Counted from the stretch's first letter, positions 44,575-55,121 are shown. The stretch is 64,000 bases of DNA from Bradyrhizobium sp. 200 (GCF_023100945.1 NZ_CP064689.1:1780001-1844000), one strand, 5' to 3'. Numbers and translations are program-made. The notes: a model not told the origin generated them from the sequence alone.

Positions 44575-44590
44575 TTAATGAAAGGTTAAC
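44575..44590. promoter_or_regulatory. CtrA-type box upstream of the Fis-domain gene
   Basis: TTAATGAAAGGTTAAC matches the CtrA consensus TTAA-N7-TTAAC exactly on the plus strand, and the minus strand reads TTAACCTTTCATTAA. It lies about 95 bp upstream of the start at 44481. CtrA control of flagellar and cell-cycle regulators, including FlbD-class genes, is well known in alphaproteobacteria; the assignment here is by motif. Confidence 0.5.
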
Positions 44591-44724
44591 TGGCACGGAA
44601 AGGTTTTGATGGAGCTTTGTCACACCCGGAGATATATGCTCAATAGCTGGCAGATAGGCGTGTCTGACCCTCTATCCCAGATGTTTTCGCTCACACGGGC
44701 TACACTCGCCCGGGAAGGCCAGGA

Positions 44725-45180
44725 CTACGTTTCGTCAGCCTGCCCGCGAGATATCAGAACGGCGCCAGTCATCTCTTTTTTATATATTCCGTCAGGGCAA
44801 TGTCCCGTCAAAAGGTCGAGTTTGAAAGGCACCCATTCATTGCCGCTCGGCGTATACGCTTCACCCAGCAGCTCGGTTCCACGAATTTGATGATGCGCAA
44901 GCCGTCCGACGAAATGCGCGGACTATGCCATCCGGAACCATCCGCCTTGATGGCCGTGAAGCCGACCATCCCGCGAAACACTACAATCGACGGAAGCGGA
45001 ATTACCTCTTCGATATCTACCGCTATGACTTCGCGAATGGTGCGGTTCTCCAGGTCGACGATGCTGCCTTCACCTTTCGCGACGACGATGACGTCGGCCT
45101 CGTTAGGATGATCGAGGACGAGGTCGCAGGCAGTCGCACCTCCAAGAAAGTTACCTACCCAAGATTCCGACTCGGATAGA
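44725..45180 (-). pseudogene. Frameshifted hypothetical gene
   Basis: The minus strand encodes a protein-like stretch (DHPNEADVIVVAKGEG; IVDLENRTIREVIAVDIEEV; WHSPRISSDGLRIIK) and then switches frame. Continuing in the next frame from about 44885 gives ELLGEAYTPSGNEWVPFKLD and LLTGHCPDGIYKKEM, up to a TAG at 44727-44725. One missing A in the run at the junction (ATCAAATTC) would restore a single frame. The N-terminal end is not clear. I recognise the type as a hypothetical protein that recurs in rhizobial genomes, but no function. Confidence 0.65.
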
Positions 45181-45512
45181 AACGAACAACCACTCCTTCG
45201 CGGTGCTCGCGAGCGCCAAGGTGTGTGAACGATAGGGCCATTGGTCCGTAGGGTGGCAGGCCTGGTAAGATTTCGAACCGCATGAGCCGTTGCTCGCGTT
45301 GAACCGAGGGCAGACACCATCGTGTGGAAGAAGCCAAAAGCCCGCAGCTTCTAGTTGCTCAATGATTAGTTAGTACCTAGTTGCATTGCAACAGCTAGAA
45401 CGACGGCGCTCACGGACGCGAAGGCTTAAGGCAGCGAAAAGCCGGGCCTTCGCCCGGCTTTAACTATTGGATGGATGCCCGGGTCAAGTCCGGGCATGGC
45501 GAGCTAAAGGGC
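45181..45512. other. Intergenic region ahead of the thi operon end
   Basis: About 330 bp between the pseudogene and the end of thiC. Open frames here have no coding character. It contains the terminator-like hairpin at 45438-45462 and a second hairpin at 45475-45497 (ATGCCCGG / CCGGGCAT). Confidence 0.6.
45438..45462 (-). terminator. Intrinsic terminator of the thiamine operon
   Basis: AAAGCCGGGC and GCCCGGCTTT around a four-base loop (CTTC). On the minus strand the stem is followed by TTTT, as expected for termination of transcripts that pass thiC. Confidence 0.75.
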
Positions 45513-47626
<2,114 letters not shown>

Positions 47627-48235
47627 TCAGGCTGCCTTCGATTCTTGGCCGAGCCACTGCCGGACCCTTGCGTCGGGATCGGCGTTCTGGGTGACGTCGC
47701 TGACGACGGCGATCGAGTCCGCCCCGGCGGCAAAGATCTCGGCGGATTGTTCGAACTTGATGCCGCCGATCGCGACCAGCGGAATGTCGCCGATGCGCTT
47801 CTTCCACTCGGTAATTTTTGGAATGCCCTGCGGCGCAAAGCGCATCGATTTCAGCGTGGTCGGAAAAATCGGCCCGAGCGCGATGTAGTCCGGCTTCGCG
47901 GCAAGCGCGGTCGCCAGTTCTTCGTCGTCATGGGTGGAGATGCCGAGCGTCAGTCCTGCCTTGCGGATTTCGTCGAGGTCGGCGTCGACGAGGTCTTCCT
48001 GGCCGAGATGCAGATGTTTTGCGCCGGCGACGATCGCCGCGCGCCAGTAATCGTTGACCACGAGTTTGGCATCCGTGCCCTTGAGGGCTTCGAGCGCGTC
48101 GGTCACGATCTGCAGCGCCTCGGACTCATTGAGGTCCTTGGCGCGCAACTGGATGGTGCCGGCGCCGAGCAGCGCCAGCCGCGTCACCCAGGCGACGCTG
48201 TGAACGACGGGATAGAATCTGTCAGGATACGGCAT
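47627..48235 (-). CDS. thiE: Thiamine phosphate synthase
   Basis: 202 residues. It joins the pyrimidine and thiazole phosphates to thiamine phosphate. A TIM barrel with [13 protein letters not shown] (phosphate-binding side), [25 protein letters not shown] in outline, [13 protein letters not shown] and VAIGGIKFE. The start lies inside the end of thiG (14-bp overlap), so translation is coupled. Confidence 0.93.
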   Translation of the reverse strand: MPYPDRFYPVVHSVAWVTRLALLGAGTIQLRAKDLNESEALQIVTDALEALKGTDAKLVVNDYWRAAIVAGAKHLHLGQEDLVDADLDEIRKAGLTLGISTHDDEELATALAAKPDYIALGPIFPTTLKSMRFAPQGIPKITEWKKRIGDIPLVAIGGIKFEQSAEIFAAGADSIAVVSDVTQNADPDARVRQWLGQESKAA

Positions 48236-49004
48236 GCCAGAATGGGGTCCCGATCACAGGGGTTGAGGGCGAGGCGAAGTCGCGGGCTTCCATCAGCCCG
48301 GCCTCGTAGGCGGTGCGGCCGGCTTCCACGCCAAGACGGAACGCATTGGCCATCGCGACGGGATCGGCGGCCTTTGCGATCGCCGTGTTGAGCAGCACGG
48401 CGTCGTAGCCGAGTTCAAGTGCGTGGGCCGCATGCGAGGGCGCGCCAAGGCCGGCGTCGACCACCAGCGTGATCTCAGGCAGGCGCTCGCGCATCAGTTT
48501 CAACGCGTCGCGGTTGGTGATGCCTTTGGCGCTGCCGATCGGCGCGGCCCAGGGCATCACGACCTTGCAGCCGGCGTCCACCAGCCGCATCGCGACTGAA
48601 AGATCCTCGGAGCAGTAGGGGAAGACTTCAAAACCGTCCTTGATCAGGATGGCGGCGGCTTCGACCAAGCCGACCACGTCAGGCTGCAGCGTGTCGTTGT
48701 CGGCGATCACCTCGAGCTTGATCCAGGGCGTGCCGAACAATTCGCGCGCCAGCTTTGCGGTGGTCACCGCCTCGCGCACGCTGCGGCAGCCGGCGGTGTT
48801 CGGCAGCACGGCGACGTCGAGCTCGCGGATCAGCGACCAGAACGCGTCCCCGGTCTTGCCGCCGGCAGCCTCGCGCCGCAGCGACACGGTGACGATGTTG
48901 GCGCCCGACGCGCGGATCGCGTCCTGCATGATCGCAGGCGAGGGATAGAGCGCCGTGCCGATCAGCAGGCGGGAGGAAAAGGTTTTGCCGTAGAAGTTCA
49001 GCAT
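48222..49004 (-). CDS. thiG: Thiazole synthase
   Basis: 260 residues from ATG 49004; the frame reads further but that part is leader sequence. It condenses deoxyxylulose phosphate, dehydroglycine and thiocarboxylated ThiS into the thiazole ring. Marks are [19 protein letters not shown], the Schiff-base Lys in [23 protein letters not shown], and [30 protein letters not shown] in outline. Confidence 0.95.
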   Translation of the reverse strand: MLNFYGKTFSSRLLIGTALYPSPAIMQDAIRASGANIVTVSLRREAAGGKTGDAFWSLIRELDVAVLPNTAGCRSVREAVTTAKLARELFGTPWIKLEVIADNDTLQPDVVGLVEAAAILIKDGFEVFPYCSEDLSVAMRLVDAGCKVVMPWAAPIGSAKGITNRDALKLMRERLPEITLVVDAGLGAPSHAAHALELGYDAVLLNTAIAKAADPVAMANAFRLGVEAGRTAYEAGLMEARDFASPSTPVIGTPFWHAVS

Positions 49005-49042
49005 GGCGTTTGTGTTCCCTTCTCGTCGCCCCATGCACAACT

Positions 49043-49144
49043 CGTCATCCCCGCGAAGGCGGGGATCCAGTATTCCAGAGGCCTCTCGATTGGACCGATA
49101 GGTCGCGGCGTACTGGATCGCCCGGTCAAGCCGGGCGATGACGG
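49043..49144. repeat. Dispersed palindromic repeat, GTCATCCCCGCGAAGGCGGGGATCC type, copy 2
   Basis: CGTCATCCCCGCGAAGGC at the left and CCGGGCGATGACG at the right, with hairpin arms CCCCGC-GAA-GGCGGGG and CGCCCGGTCAAGCCGGGCG and an inner ATCCAGTA/TACTGGAT pair. It lies between thiS and thiG inside the operon. Confidence 0.85.
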
Positions 49145-49170
49145 CGGAATGTGAGGCGCGTGCGTCATCC

Positions 49171-49368
49171 TCACCCTCCCTGCCGCGGCGTGATGATCTC
49201 GATCTCGTCGCCGCTCTTCAGCACGGTCTCGGCCCAGCAGCTTTTCGGCAGCACGTCGTAATTCAGCGCAATCGCGAAATGCGTGCCTTCGTATTCGAGC
49301 TCTGAGAGCAGCGCGTCGACGCGGGAGGAGGCGATCTCCCGCGCTTCGCCGTTGATGGTCACACGCAT
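49171..49368 (-). CDS. thiS: Sulphur carrier protein ThiS
   Basis: 65 residues with the ubiquitin-like fold and the C-terminal Gly-Gly (ITPRQGG) that is adenylylated and thiocarboxylated for thiazole synthesis. The start overlaps the thiO stop by a few bases. No ThiF is encoded here. Confidence 0.93.
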   Translation of the reverse strand: MRVTINGEAREIASSRVDALLSELEYEGTHFAIALNYDVLPKSCWAETVLKSGDEIEIITPRQGG

Positions 49369-50372
49369 CGCATCACCTCATTGTCGATTGCGCCGCGCTG
49401 CACATAGCCAAGCGTCAGCTCGGCGAGCGCAGGGGCCAGCAGGAAACCGTGGCGATAAAGGCCGTTCACGGCGATCTTGTTCCTGCTGACCGTGATCCGC
49501 GGCAGATTGTCGGGGAAGGCCGGACGGAGGCCTGAGCCGAACTCGACGATGCGCGCCTCGGCAAAGGCCGGATGCACGGCATAGGCGGCACCCAAGAGCT
49601 CCAGCGCCGAGCGCACGCTGACGCCGGTGTCCTCGGCCTCGATCGAGGTCGCGCCCAGCATGAATTTGTTGTCGCCGCGCGGGATGACGTAGAGTGGCCA
49701 GCGCGGATGGATCAGCCGCACCGGGCGCGACAGCTCGACCTCCGATGTCTCGACGATGATCATCTCGCCCTTGACGCCGCGCAGCTCGCCCTGCTCGTCG
49801 CGCGCGGACAATCCCCGGCAGTCGATCACGATGCCGTCGAGATCTTCCGCGTTCATGTCGCAATCGAACTTGACGGTGCCGCCGGCGGCTTCGATGCGGG
49901 CATGCAGTTCGGGGAGAACCTTCCGCGGCTCGACATGGCCCTCATCAGGGTAGAACAGGCCGTCGCGGAAACGGCCGTCCAGCGACGGTTCGAGATCGCC
50001 TAACCCCCGCGCGTCGAGCCTGACATGGCCGGTGGTCAGTTTCGCAAAGCGTTCGAAATCGGCGCGGTCGCGCGCATGCGCCACGACCAGCGATCCGTTG
50101 AACGGGGTTTTCGGGAAATGCTCGCGCCACAGATCGAGCGAGCGGATGCCGAGCCGGCCGATCACGGGCTCGGAGGCCTCGGCCTCGCACCAGGGGGCCA
50201 ACATGCCGCCGGCCCAGTGGCTGGTCGAGAGCGTCATATCGGCGTCACTGCGCTCATACAGGGTTACGGCATGGCCGGCCTGTGCGAACAGCAGCGCCTG
50301 CCAGGCGCCGGCAATGCCCGCGCCGATGATGGAAACGGGGGAATCCCCGCGCAGATCTGACTTCTGGTACAT
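49359..50372 (-). CDS. thiO: Glycine oxidase of thiamine synthesis
   Basis: 337 residues. An FAD-dependent amine oxidase that makes dehydroglycine for ThiG. The dinucleotide motif is VSIIGAGIAGAWQA at residues 13-26; STSHWAGGMLAPWCEAE is the family's flavin-contact segment and RHGFLLAPALAEL lies near the C-terminus. The ATG immediately follows the TPP aptamer. ThiO rather than ThiH shows the aerobic route to the thiazole. Confidence 0.93.
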   Translation of the reverse strand: MYQKSDLRGDSPVSIIGAGIAGAWQALLFAQAGHAVTLYERSDADMTLSTSHWAGGMLAPWCEAEASEPVIGRLGIRSLDLWREHFPKTPFNGSLVVAHARDRADFERFAKLTTGHVRLDARGLGDLEPSLDGRFRDGLFYPDEGHVEPRKVLPELHARIEAAGGTVKFDCDMNAEDLDGIVIDCRGLSARDEQGELRGVKGEMIIVETSEVELSRPVRLIHPRWPLYVIPRGDNKFMLGATSIEAEDTGVSVRSALELLGAAYAVHPAFAEARIVEFGSGLRPAFPDNLPRITVSRNKIAVNGLYRHGFLLAPALAELTLGYVQRGAIDNEVMRCV

Positions 50373-50373
50373 C

Positions 50374-50501
50374 CCTGTCCCTTCGCCGGCATGACCCGGA
50401 TCAGGTTCAAAGGGTCACCGCGGTCTCAGGCTTCACCTTCTAAGGTGGCTGCCCAAGCTTGCGGTATCTCAGCTCCTCATCGGAGCACCCCTCGGAACAG
50501 G
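50374..50501 (-). promoter_or_regulatory. TPP (THI-box) riboswitch of the thi operon
   Basis: On the minus strand the conserved core is complete: GAGGGGTGC, CTGAGAT, ACCGC, TGAACCTGATC, CGGGTCATGCCGGCGAAGGGA. The closing helix P1 is formed by CCTGTTCC (50494-50501) and GGGACAGG (50374-50381). The thiO start codon begins one base after P1, and the only ribosome site (AGGGA) is part of it, so ligand binding would hide it directly. Confidence 0.96.
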
Positions 50502-50608
50502 GCTAATGTAGGGGGTTGGGCTCGGGTGTCAACGTGTCATAGCCGGAACTGCACCGCTGCCGCGCCCCCGGCGCGGGGCGGCGCTGCACCGCAGAACGGC
50601 GGATTTGC

Positions 50609-51151
50609 CTACTGGGCGGTCTGCAGTGCGTTCGCGTCGGCGGGCGTTCTTGCCGTTCCGACCGGCCTGGCGACGATTTTCGGCGGCGCACCGCTCGCCA
50701 GCACAGGTGCGATCTGCAGGGGCTGCTCGCGCCGCTGGCGCTTTGCGGCGTAGTAATAGCCGCTCGCATAATAACGCACGGCTCGGCTGTGGTCGCTGTT
50801 GGCGGCGCGATAGGCGCCGGCGAGATATTTGACGCCCCAGGCAAGGTTGGTGTCGGGATTGCGCAGGCCCGCGGCGTCGCCGGTGTAGCCGAGGCCGCGC
50901 GCGGTCGCGAGCTTGATCTGCATCAGCCCGATGGTGCCGCCGCGCCCGACGAGGTTGGGATGATATTTGCTCTCGCGCACGATCACCCGGTGCACCAGCG
51001 CTTCCGGCACGTTGTTGGCGGTGGCGTGAGCTGCGACCATGCTCTCATACTGCGCGCGGCTCTGCGCGCTTGCACCTGATGAAACGAACAGCGCGGCGGT
51101 GGCGGCGAGCAGCCAAATGAACTTCGGGGCGAATTTCGGAAAAATTTTCAT
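50609..51151 (-). CDS. Exported lytic transglycosylase (SLT domain)
   Basis: 180 residues from ATG 51151. A signal peptide (MKIFPKFAPKFIWLLAATAALFVSSGASAQ) leads into an SLT/goose-lysozyme-like domain: the catalytic Glu in VIVRESKYHPNLVG, GTIGLMQIKLATARGLG, NPDTNLAWGVKYLAGAY and the Tyr-rich ASGYYYAAK. It cuts peptidoglycan between MurNAc and GlcNAc. The tail is Pro/Ala-rich. It is short for the family and may act locally, for example in assembly of envelope machines, though no such machine is encoded nearby. Confidence 0.9.
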   Translation of the reverse strand: MKIFPKFAPKFIWLLAATAALFVSSGASAQSRAQYESMVAAHATANNVPEALVHRVIVRESKYHPNLVGRGGTIGLMQIKLATARGLGYTGDAAGLRNPDTNLAWGVKYLAGAYRAANSDHSRAVRYYASGYYYAAKRQRREQPLQIAPVLASGAPPKIVARPVGTARTPADANALQTAQ

Positions 51152-51505
51152 AAAAACGATCTCGGCGGATGGACGCGTGAACGGTTGGTTCCTCCGGTTA
51201 GTTCCATCAGCGGGCCAAGATGTGGCAAAAAACGGACGACATCGCGGCGAGATATCTGCGGTTAATGCACATGTTAACGAATGCAGCCGGCGTGACGCTG
51301 ACGTTGTGCGTGCGATGCATCGCTTCTGTCGACGCGAATCTGCGTCATGCGGACGCGCAAGAATGTCGTGCAAAAGACGCAGTCAAGGTGTAAAGAAGAC
51401 GCCGCGGACAAAGACCAATTCTTTCCGACAGCAAAACTGTCTCATTCAACGACATTCAAAAAAGCGAGACGTCGCTACGACGTCCGAAGTCTAGGGAGAT
51501 GCGCC
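51152..51505. other. Divergent intergenic region
   Basis: About 350 bp between the lytic transglycosylase (minus) and the zinc-ribbon gene (plus). I see no gene. At 51261-51278 GTTAA-N8-TTAAC is a perfect inverted repeat close to a CtrA box but with a spacer of eight instead of seven. Confidence 0.5.
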
Positions 51506-51700
51506 ATGGCTCGAGTCGATTCCAGCTATCTGCCCCGCGGAAATCCCTGTGCACAGTGCGGCAAGCCTATCGCGAAACCCGATTGGGTCGAGAGCAGTCC
51601 GGGCCGCACGTCCTTCCTCTGGTTCTGCCGCGCCTGCGATTATCGCTTTGAAGCGATCGCGATCTATGAAGAGGCGCATCCGGACGCGCTCGCCGCCTGA
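51506..51700 (+). CDS. Small zinc-ribbon-like protein
   Basis: 64 residues; ATG 51506 follows AGGGAGATGCG. Two CxxC pairs (CAQCGKPI and CRACDYRF) are 30 residues apart with aromatic residues between, as in zinc ribbons. The C-terminus is acidic. I do not recognise a named family; the pairing suggests a structural zinc site. Confidence 0.7.
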   Translation: MARVDSSYLPRGNPCAQCGKPIAKPDWVESSPGRTSFLWFCRACDYRFEAIAIYEEAHPDALAA

Positions 51701-51745
51701 AGCCTCTAAAATCGAAGCCTCTAAAATCGAAGCCTTTGAAATCAT
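51701..51745. repeat. Tandem 15-mer between zinc-ribbon gene and kinase gene
   Basis: AGCCTCTAAAATCGA occurs twice in direct succession (51701-51715, 51716-51730), followed by a third, diverged unit (AGCCTTTGAAATCAT). It fills the gap between two convergent genes. Confidence 0.7.
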
Positions 51746-51748
51746 CGC

Positions 51749-53080
51749 CTAAGCCGCGGGGCGCTCGCTCTGCTGGCGAACCGGCAATCGCATCCGAACC
51801 ACCAATCCATGCGGCTGCCGGTCGTGCAGCGACAGCGTGCCGCCATGCGCGAGCACGATGGCGTTCGTGATCGAAAGGCCGAGGCCGAAGCCCGCCGCTT
51901 CGTCCATGTTGCGGGCCTCGTCGCCGCGCACGAACGGCTCCAGCATGTTCTGCTTCAGCGCATCCGAAATGCCGGGGCCGTCGTCCTCGACGTCGATGGT
52001 GAACTGATCCGGCGAGACGCGCAGGCGGATCACGGTCTCGGCGCCGAACCTTGCGGCATTCTCCACGAGGTTGGTGACGGCGCGGTGCAAATCGTCCGGC
52101 CGCACGGTGGCCATGGCATGCGCGGGGCCGTCATAGGCGACCTTGCGTCCGATGTCGCCGAACTGGTCGGTGATGAGCTGCAGCGTGCTTGCGATGTCGA
52201 CCAGCGTCATCGCTTCCAGCCTGCGGCCGTTGCGCAGGAACGACAGCACCGACTCCAGCATCGCGCGCATCTGGTCGAGATCGTCGAGCATGCGGCTGCG
52301 ATGTGCCTCGTCCTCGATGAATTCGGAGCGAAGGCGCATCCGCGTGATCGGCGTGCGCAGATCGTGGCTGATCGCGGCGAGCATTTTGGTGCGGTCGTCG
52401 ATCAGGCCGGTGATGCGCTCGCGCATGCGATTGAGCGCGCGCGCGACCGAGCGGATTTCCTCCGGCCCGCGTTCGGGCAGCGGCGCCGCGGCACCGTTGA
52501 GGCTAAAGCTCTCGGCGGCCTTTGCGAAGGACGACAAGGGCGCGGTTAGCGCCCGCGCCGCCCACAGGCCGAGCAGCGTGACGCTGATGACGGCGAACAA
52601 CAGCGTCATCATCCAGGGACCGCCGAGAAACGGCGGCCGCGGCCGGTCCGGCAGGACGTTGGCCGAAATCGCCATACCGTCCGGCAAGCCGATGCCGATC
52701 TTGCGGTCACCGCCGCTCTCAGGCTGGAAGATGCGATAGTCACGGCCGAGGCGCCGTTGCAGGCCGCGCGGGTTGAAGCCGTCCGGTTCGGCTGCCGAAG
52801 GCGGCGGTCCCGAGGGGAGGATTTCGATGCCGAGCTGCGGAAAAGCGCGGACGATGTCTGTGGTCAGCCGCGGCCGTTCCGACGCGGGTGCTGCGCCGAG
52901 CAACTGCACGGCGGCGACAAGCTGGCCATGGCCGCGGTCAAACGACGGATCCGCTTGGTCGGGCCGGTGCAGCAGGAAACTCGCGGTGATGATCAGATGC
53001 AGCGCTGCGATCGAGGCGACGACGAGGGCGGCGATCTGGCCGCTGATGCCGCGCAGGTTCAAGAGGGCCGACAGCTTCAT
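51749..53080 (-). CDS. Sensor histidine kinase
   Basis: 443 residues. First membrane helix about residues 14-37, a short periplasmic domain of about 115 residues without a known fold, second helix about 155-178, HAMP, then the dimerisation and phosphoacceptor domain with His239 in AAISHDLRTPITR. The ATPase domain has N-box LVENAARFG, G1 DDGPGI and G2 GFGLGL. EnvZ/PfeS-like. It starts two bases after the response regulator stop and should phosphorylate it. The signal is unknown. Confidence 0.93.
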   Translation of the reverse strand: MKLSALLNLRGISGQIAALVVASIAALHLIITASFLLHRPDQADPSFDRGHGQLVAAVQLLGAAPASERPRLTTDIVRAFPQLGIEILPSGPPPSAAEPDGFNPRGLQRRLGRDYRIFQPESGGDRKIGIGLPDGMAISANVLPDRPRPPFLGGPWMMTLLFAVISVTLLGLWAARALTAPLSSFAKAAESFSLNGAAAPLPERGPEEIRSVARALNRMRERITGLIDDRTKMLAAISHDLRTPITRMRLRSEFIEDEAHRSRMLDDLDQMRAMLESVLSFLRNGRRLEAMTLVDIASTLQLITDQFGDIGRKVAYDGPAHAMATVRPDDLHRAVTNLVENAARFGAETVIRLRVSPDQFTIDVEDDGPGISDALKQNMLEPFVRGDEARNMDEAAGFGLGLSITNAIVLAHGGTLSLHDRQPHGLVVRMRLPVRQQSERPAA

Positions 53081-53082
53081 GA

Positions 53083-53835
53083 TCAGTGACCGGCGGCGGT
53101 CACCGCCTCGACGTTTGCTGCTTCAACGCGCGGGGTGAAGATGTAGCCGCCGGAGCGCACCGTCTTGATCATGGTGGCCGCTTGCGGATCGGGCTCGATC
53201 TTGCGGCGGATGCGGCTGACCAGCACATCGATCGAGCGCTCGAACGAGCCGGTGTTGCGGCCCTGCGTGAGGTCGAGCAGGCTGTCGCGCGACAGCACGC
53301 GGCCTGGCCGCTCGCAAAATGTCCTGAGCAGGTCGAACTCGGCGCTGGTCATCGCCACGCGCGCGCCCTCGGGATTGCGCAGCTCCCGCAGCCGCACATC
53401 GATCCGCCAGCCGGCAAACACAAGCGCGGTCGCGCCTTCGACGGCGCTGGCGTTGTAGGCAGCCGCCTGCCGGCGCAGCACCGCGTTGATCCGGGCCAGC
53501 AATTCGCGCGGGTTGAACGGCTTGGCGAGATAGTCGTCGGCGCCCATTTCGAGGCCGAGGATGCGATCGACGTCCTCGCCGCGCGCGGTCAGCATGATGA
53601 TCGGCGTCTGCGATTCGGCGCGCACCTTGCGGCACAGGGTGAGGCCGTCCTCGCCCGGCAGCATGACGTCGAGGATCAAAAGATCGACCCTGCGGTCGGT
53701 CATGGCGCGGACCATCTCGCGGCCGTCGGCTGCGGTCGTGACGTTGCAGGCGTTGCTGCGCAGGTATTTTGCGATCAGCGACCGCGTCTCGCGGTCGTCC
53801 TCAACGACGAGGATGTTGGGTATTGCCTGGGCCAT
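53083..53835 (-). CDS. OmpR-family response regulator
   Basis: 250 residues from ATG 53835, with AAGGTCGGT upstream. The receiver has the acidic pocket VVEDD, phospho-acceptor Asp56 (LLILDVMLPGEDG) and Lys105 (LAKPFNP). A winged-helix DNA-binding domain (about residues 145-240) ends with SRIRRKIEPD and RSGGYIF. Together with the kinase it forms a complete two-component system; neighbouring genes do not reveal its regulon. Confidence 0.94.
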   Translation of the reverse strand: MAQAIPNILVVEDDRETRSLIAKYLRSNACNVTTAADGREMVRAMTDRRVDLLILDVMLPGEDGLTLCRKVRAESQTPIIMLTARGEDVDRILGLEMGADDYLAKPFNPRELLARINAVLRRQAAAYNASAVEGATALVFAGWRIDVRLRELRNPEGARVAMTSAEFDLLRTFCERPGRVLSRDSLLDLTQGRNTGSFERSIDVLVSRIRRKIEPDPQAATMIKTVRSGGYIFTPRVEAANVEAVTAAGH

Positions 53836-54049
53836 ACCGACCTTTTGTCGGTGATTCGGGCGTATGCGCGAAGGATTTTTGTTTCCGAATGTTTCTGGAT
53901 GACTGAGGGCAACACCGGGCAACAGGCGAGGGGGCGGGCGAAAAGACCTCGTTAAGACCCGCAGCCCTACGGTCGATGCGTCTCTTGCGAATCCCTCGGC
54001 GAATCACCTGACGATCTCTTGACCATCCTCACGACCCCATGGAGCTATC

Positions 54050-54604
54050 ATGACCTCGATCTCGGCGGCCTCCATCAACACCTATCAATCGCCACTGCAG
54101 AAGTTACAGGATGAGTTGCTCTCCGAAGTGAATTCCGGCGTCATCAGTTCATCGGACAAGGACGCATTGTCGGCGGCCCTGACCGATATCGATTCAGCGA
54201 TGCAGGCGAGCCGCGCCAGCGACCAGGCCAGCGGCACGCGGCCGTCGCCCGACGAGCTCAAATCGAAGATCGACGACCTGATCGCCGGCGAAGTTTCCAG
54301 CGGCAAGCTGACCAGCGATCAGGCCACCGAACTGCAGGGCATCTTCAAGGCGGCCTTTGCCAACGGTCCCGGCGGGGCTGGCGGCCCGGGTGGCGCCGGC
54401 GGTCCGCCGCCTGCGGATGGCGCGTCCTCGAGCGACGATTCTTCGTCGAGCGCGACTTCGATCGACGACATTCTCAAGCAGTTCCTGGAGTCGCTGCAGG
54501 AATCGCTGTCCGCTTCCTCCTCGACGACCTACGGCGCAAGCGGCAGTTCAAGCACGAGCAGCAGCGGTTCCTTCTCGGCATTGCTGATCGATTACCATAG
54601 CTGA
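54050..54604 (+). CDS. Gly/Ser-rich low-complexity protein, unknown function
   Basis: 184 residues. Residues 1-100 are helical and predominantly acidic (QKLQDELLSEVNSGVISSSDKDALSAALTDID in outline; then DELKSKIDDLIAGEVSSGKLTSDQATELQGIF), with two similar ISSSDKDAL/LTSDQATEL segments that look like a pair of EF-hand-like helical hairpins without clear calcium loops. A GGAGGPGGAGGPPP linker and a Ser-rich tail follow. There is no signal peptide. Such architecture is seen in secreted or cytosolic unfolded-tail proteins; the role is unknown. Confidence 0.7.
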   Translation: MTSISAASINTYQSPLQKLQDELLSEVNSGVISSSDKDALSAALTDIDSAMQASRASDQASGTRPSPDELKSKIDDLIAGEVSSGKLTSDQATELQGIFKAAFANGPGGAGGPGGAGGPPPADGASSSDDSSSSATSIDDILKQFLESLQESLSASSSTTYGASGSSSTSSSGSFSALLIDYHS

Positions 54605-54641
54605 GCCCGCAATCGCGCGCGACGCGGACAGATCGACGCTG

Positions 54642-54675
54642 CAACCATCCTTTTCCGAAAGGGAAGGGTGGTTGT
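54642..54675 (+). terminator. Intrinsic terminator after the Gly/Ser-rich gene
   Basis: CAACCATCC...GGGTGGTTG with a GAAA tetraloop inside a longer G-U-containing stem, followed by CTTATTTT. Confidence 0.7.
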
Positions 54676-54743
54676 CTTATTTTCCGCAACGGAACCTGGC
54701 GACGGTTGCCACGTTGGTTCCCGACAGATGTGTGGAGGGTCCA

Positions 54744-55121
54744 ATGGCAAGCGACGTCATGACCAAGCCGCATCAGTTGATCGCGAGCGACCGGGTCGAA
54801 GGGACTGCGGTGCGCCGGCCGAACGGGGACATGATCGGCCATATCGAACGGCTGATGATCGACAAGGTCACTGGTAAAGTATCCTATGCAATCCTGAGTT
54901 TTGGCGGGTTTCTCGGCATCGGGGCCAATCTGATTCCGTTGCCGTGGGGACGGCTTCGCTACAACACGAAGTTCGAAGCCTACGAACTTGACATCGACGA
55001 TGAAGAGCTGAAGCGCGCGCCGTCATTCCGTGCGGACAAGGATTTCGACTGGGGCGATCGTGCGAAGGAAGCCGAACTGCATCGCTATTACGGCATGCCG
55101 CCTTACTGGGGCGGCTTCTGA
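54744..55121 (+). CDS. Cytoplasmic PRC-barrel protein
   Basis: 125 residues from ATG 54744, with GGAGGG upstream. The PRC-barrel fold is recognised by GTAVRRPNGDMIGHIERLMIDK in outline and by AILSFGGFLGIGANLIPLPW. The C-terminal 35 residues are acidic and aromatic (HRYYGMPPYWGGF). No signal peptide. In the photosynthetic reaction centre and in RimM the barrel is a scaffold; many free-standing members have no known job. A secreted paralogue follows. Confidence 0.85.
   Translation: MASDVMTKPHQLIASDRVEGTAVRRPNGDMIGHIERLMIDKVTGKVSYAILSFGGFLGIGANLIPLPWGRLRYNTKFEAYELDIDDEELKRAPSFRADKDFDWGDRAKEAELHRYYGMPPYWGGF

Noticed and set aside
44591..44608. Sigma-54-like TGGCAC near the Fis-domain gene
   Set aside because: The -24 half is good, but the position of the -12 GC is TT, and the orientation points away from the Fis-domain gene.
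44925..45179. 84-codon plus-strand frame opposite the pseudogene
   Set aside because: The minus strand gives the coherent, family-like sequence over two frames; the plus frame is its complement.
51261..51278. GTTAA-N8-TTAAC as a CtrA box
   Set aside because: The spacer is eight instead of seven, and the position is over 100 bp from both flanking starts. Listed only as an inverted repeat in the gap.
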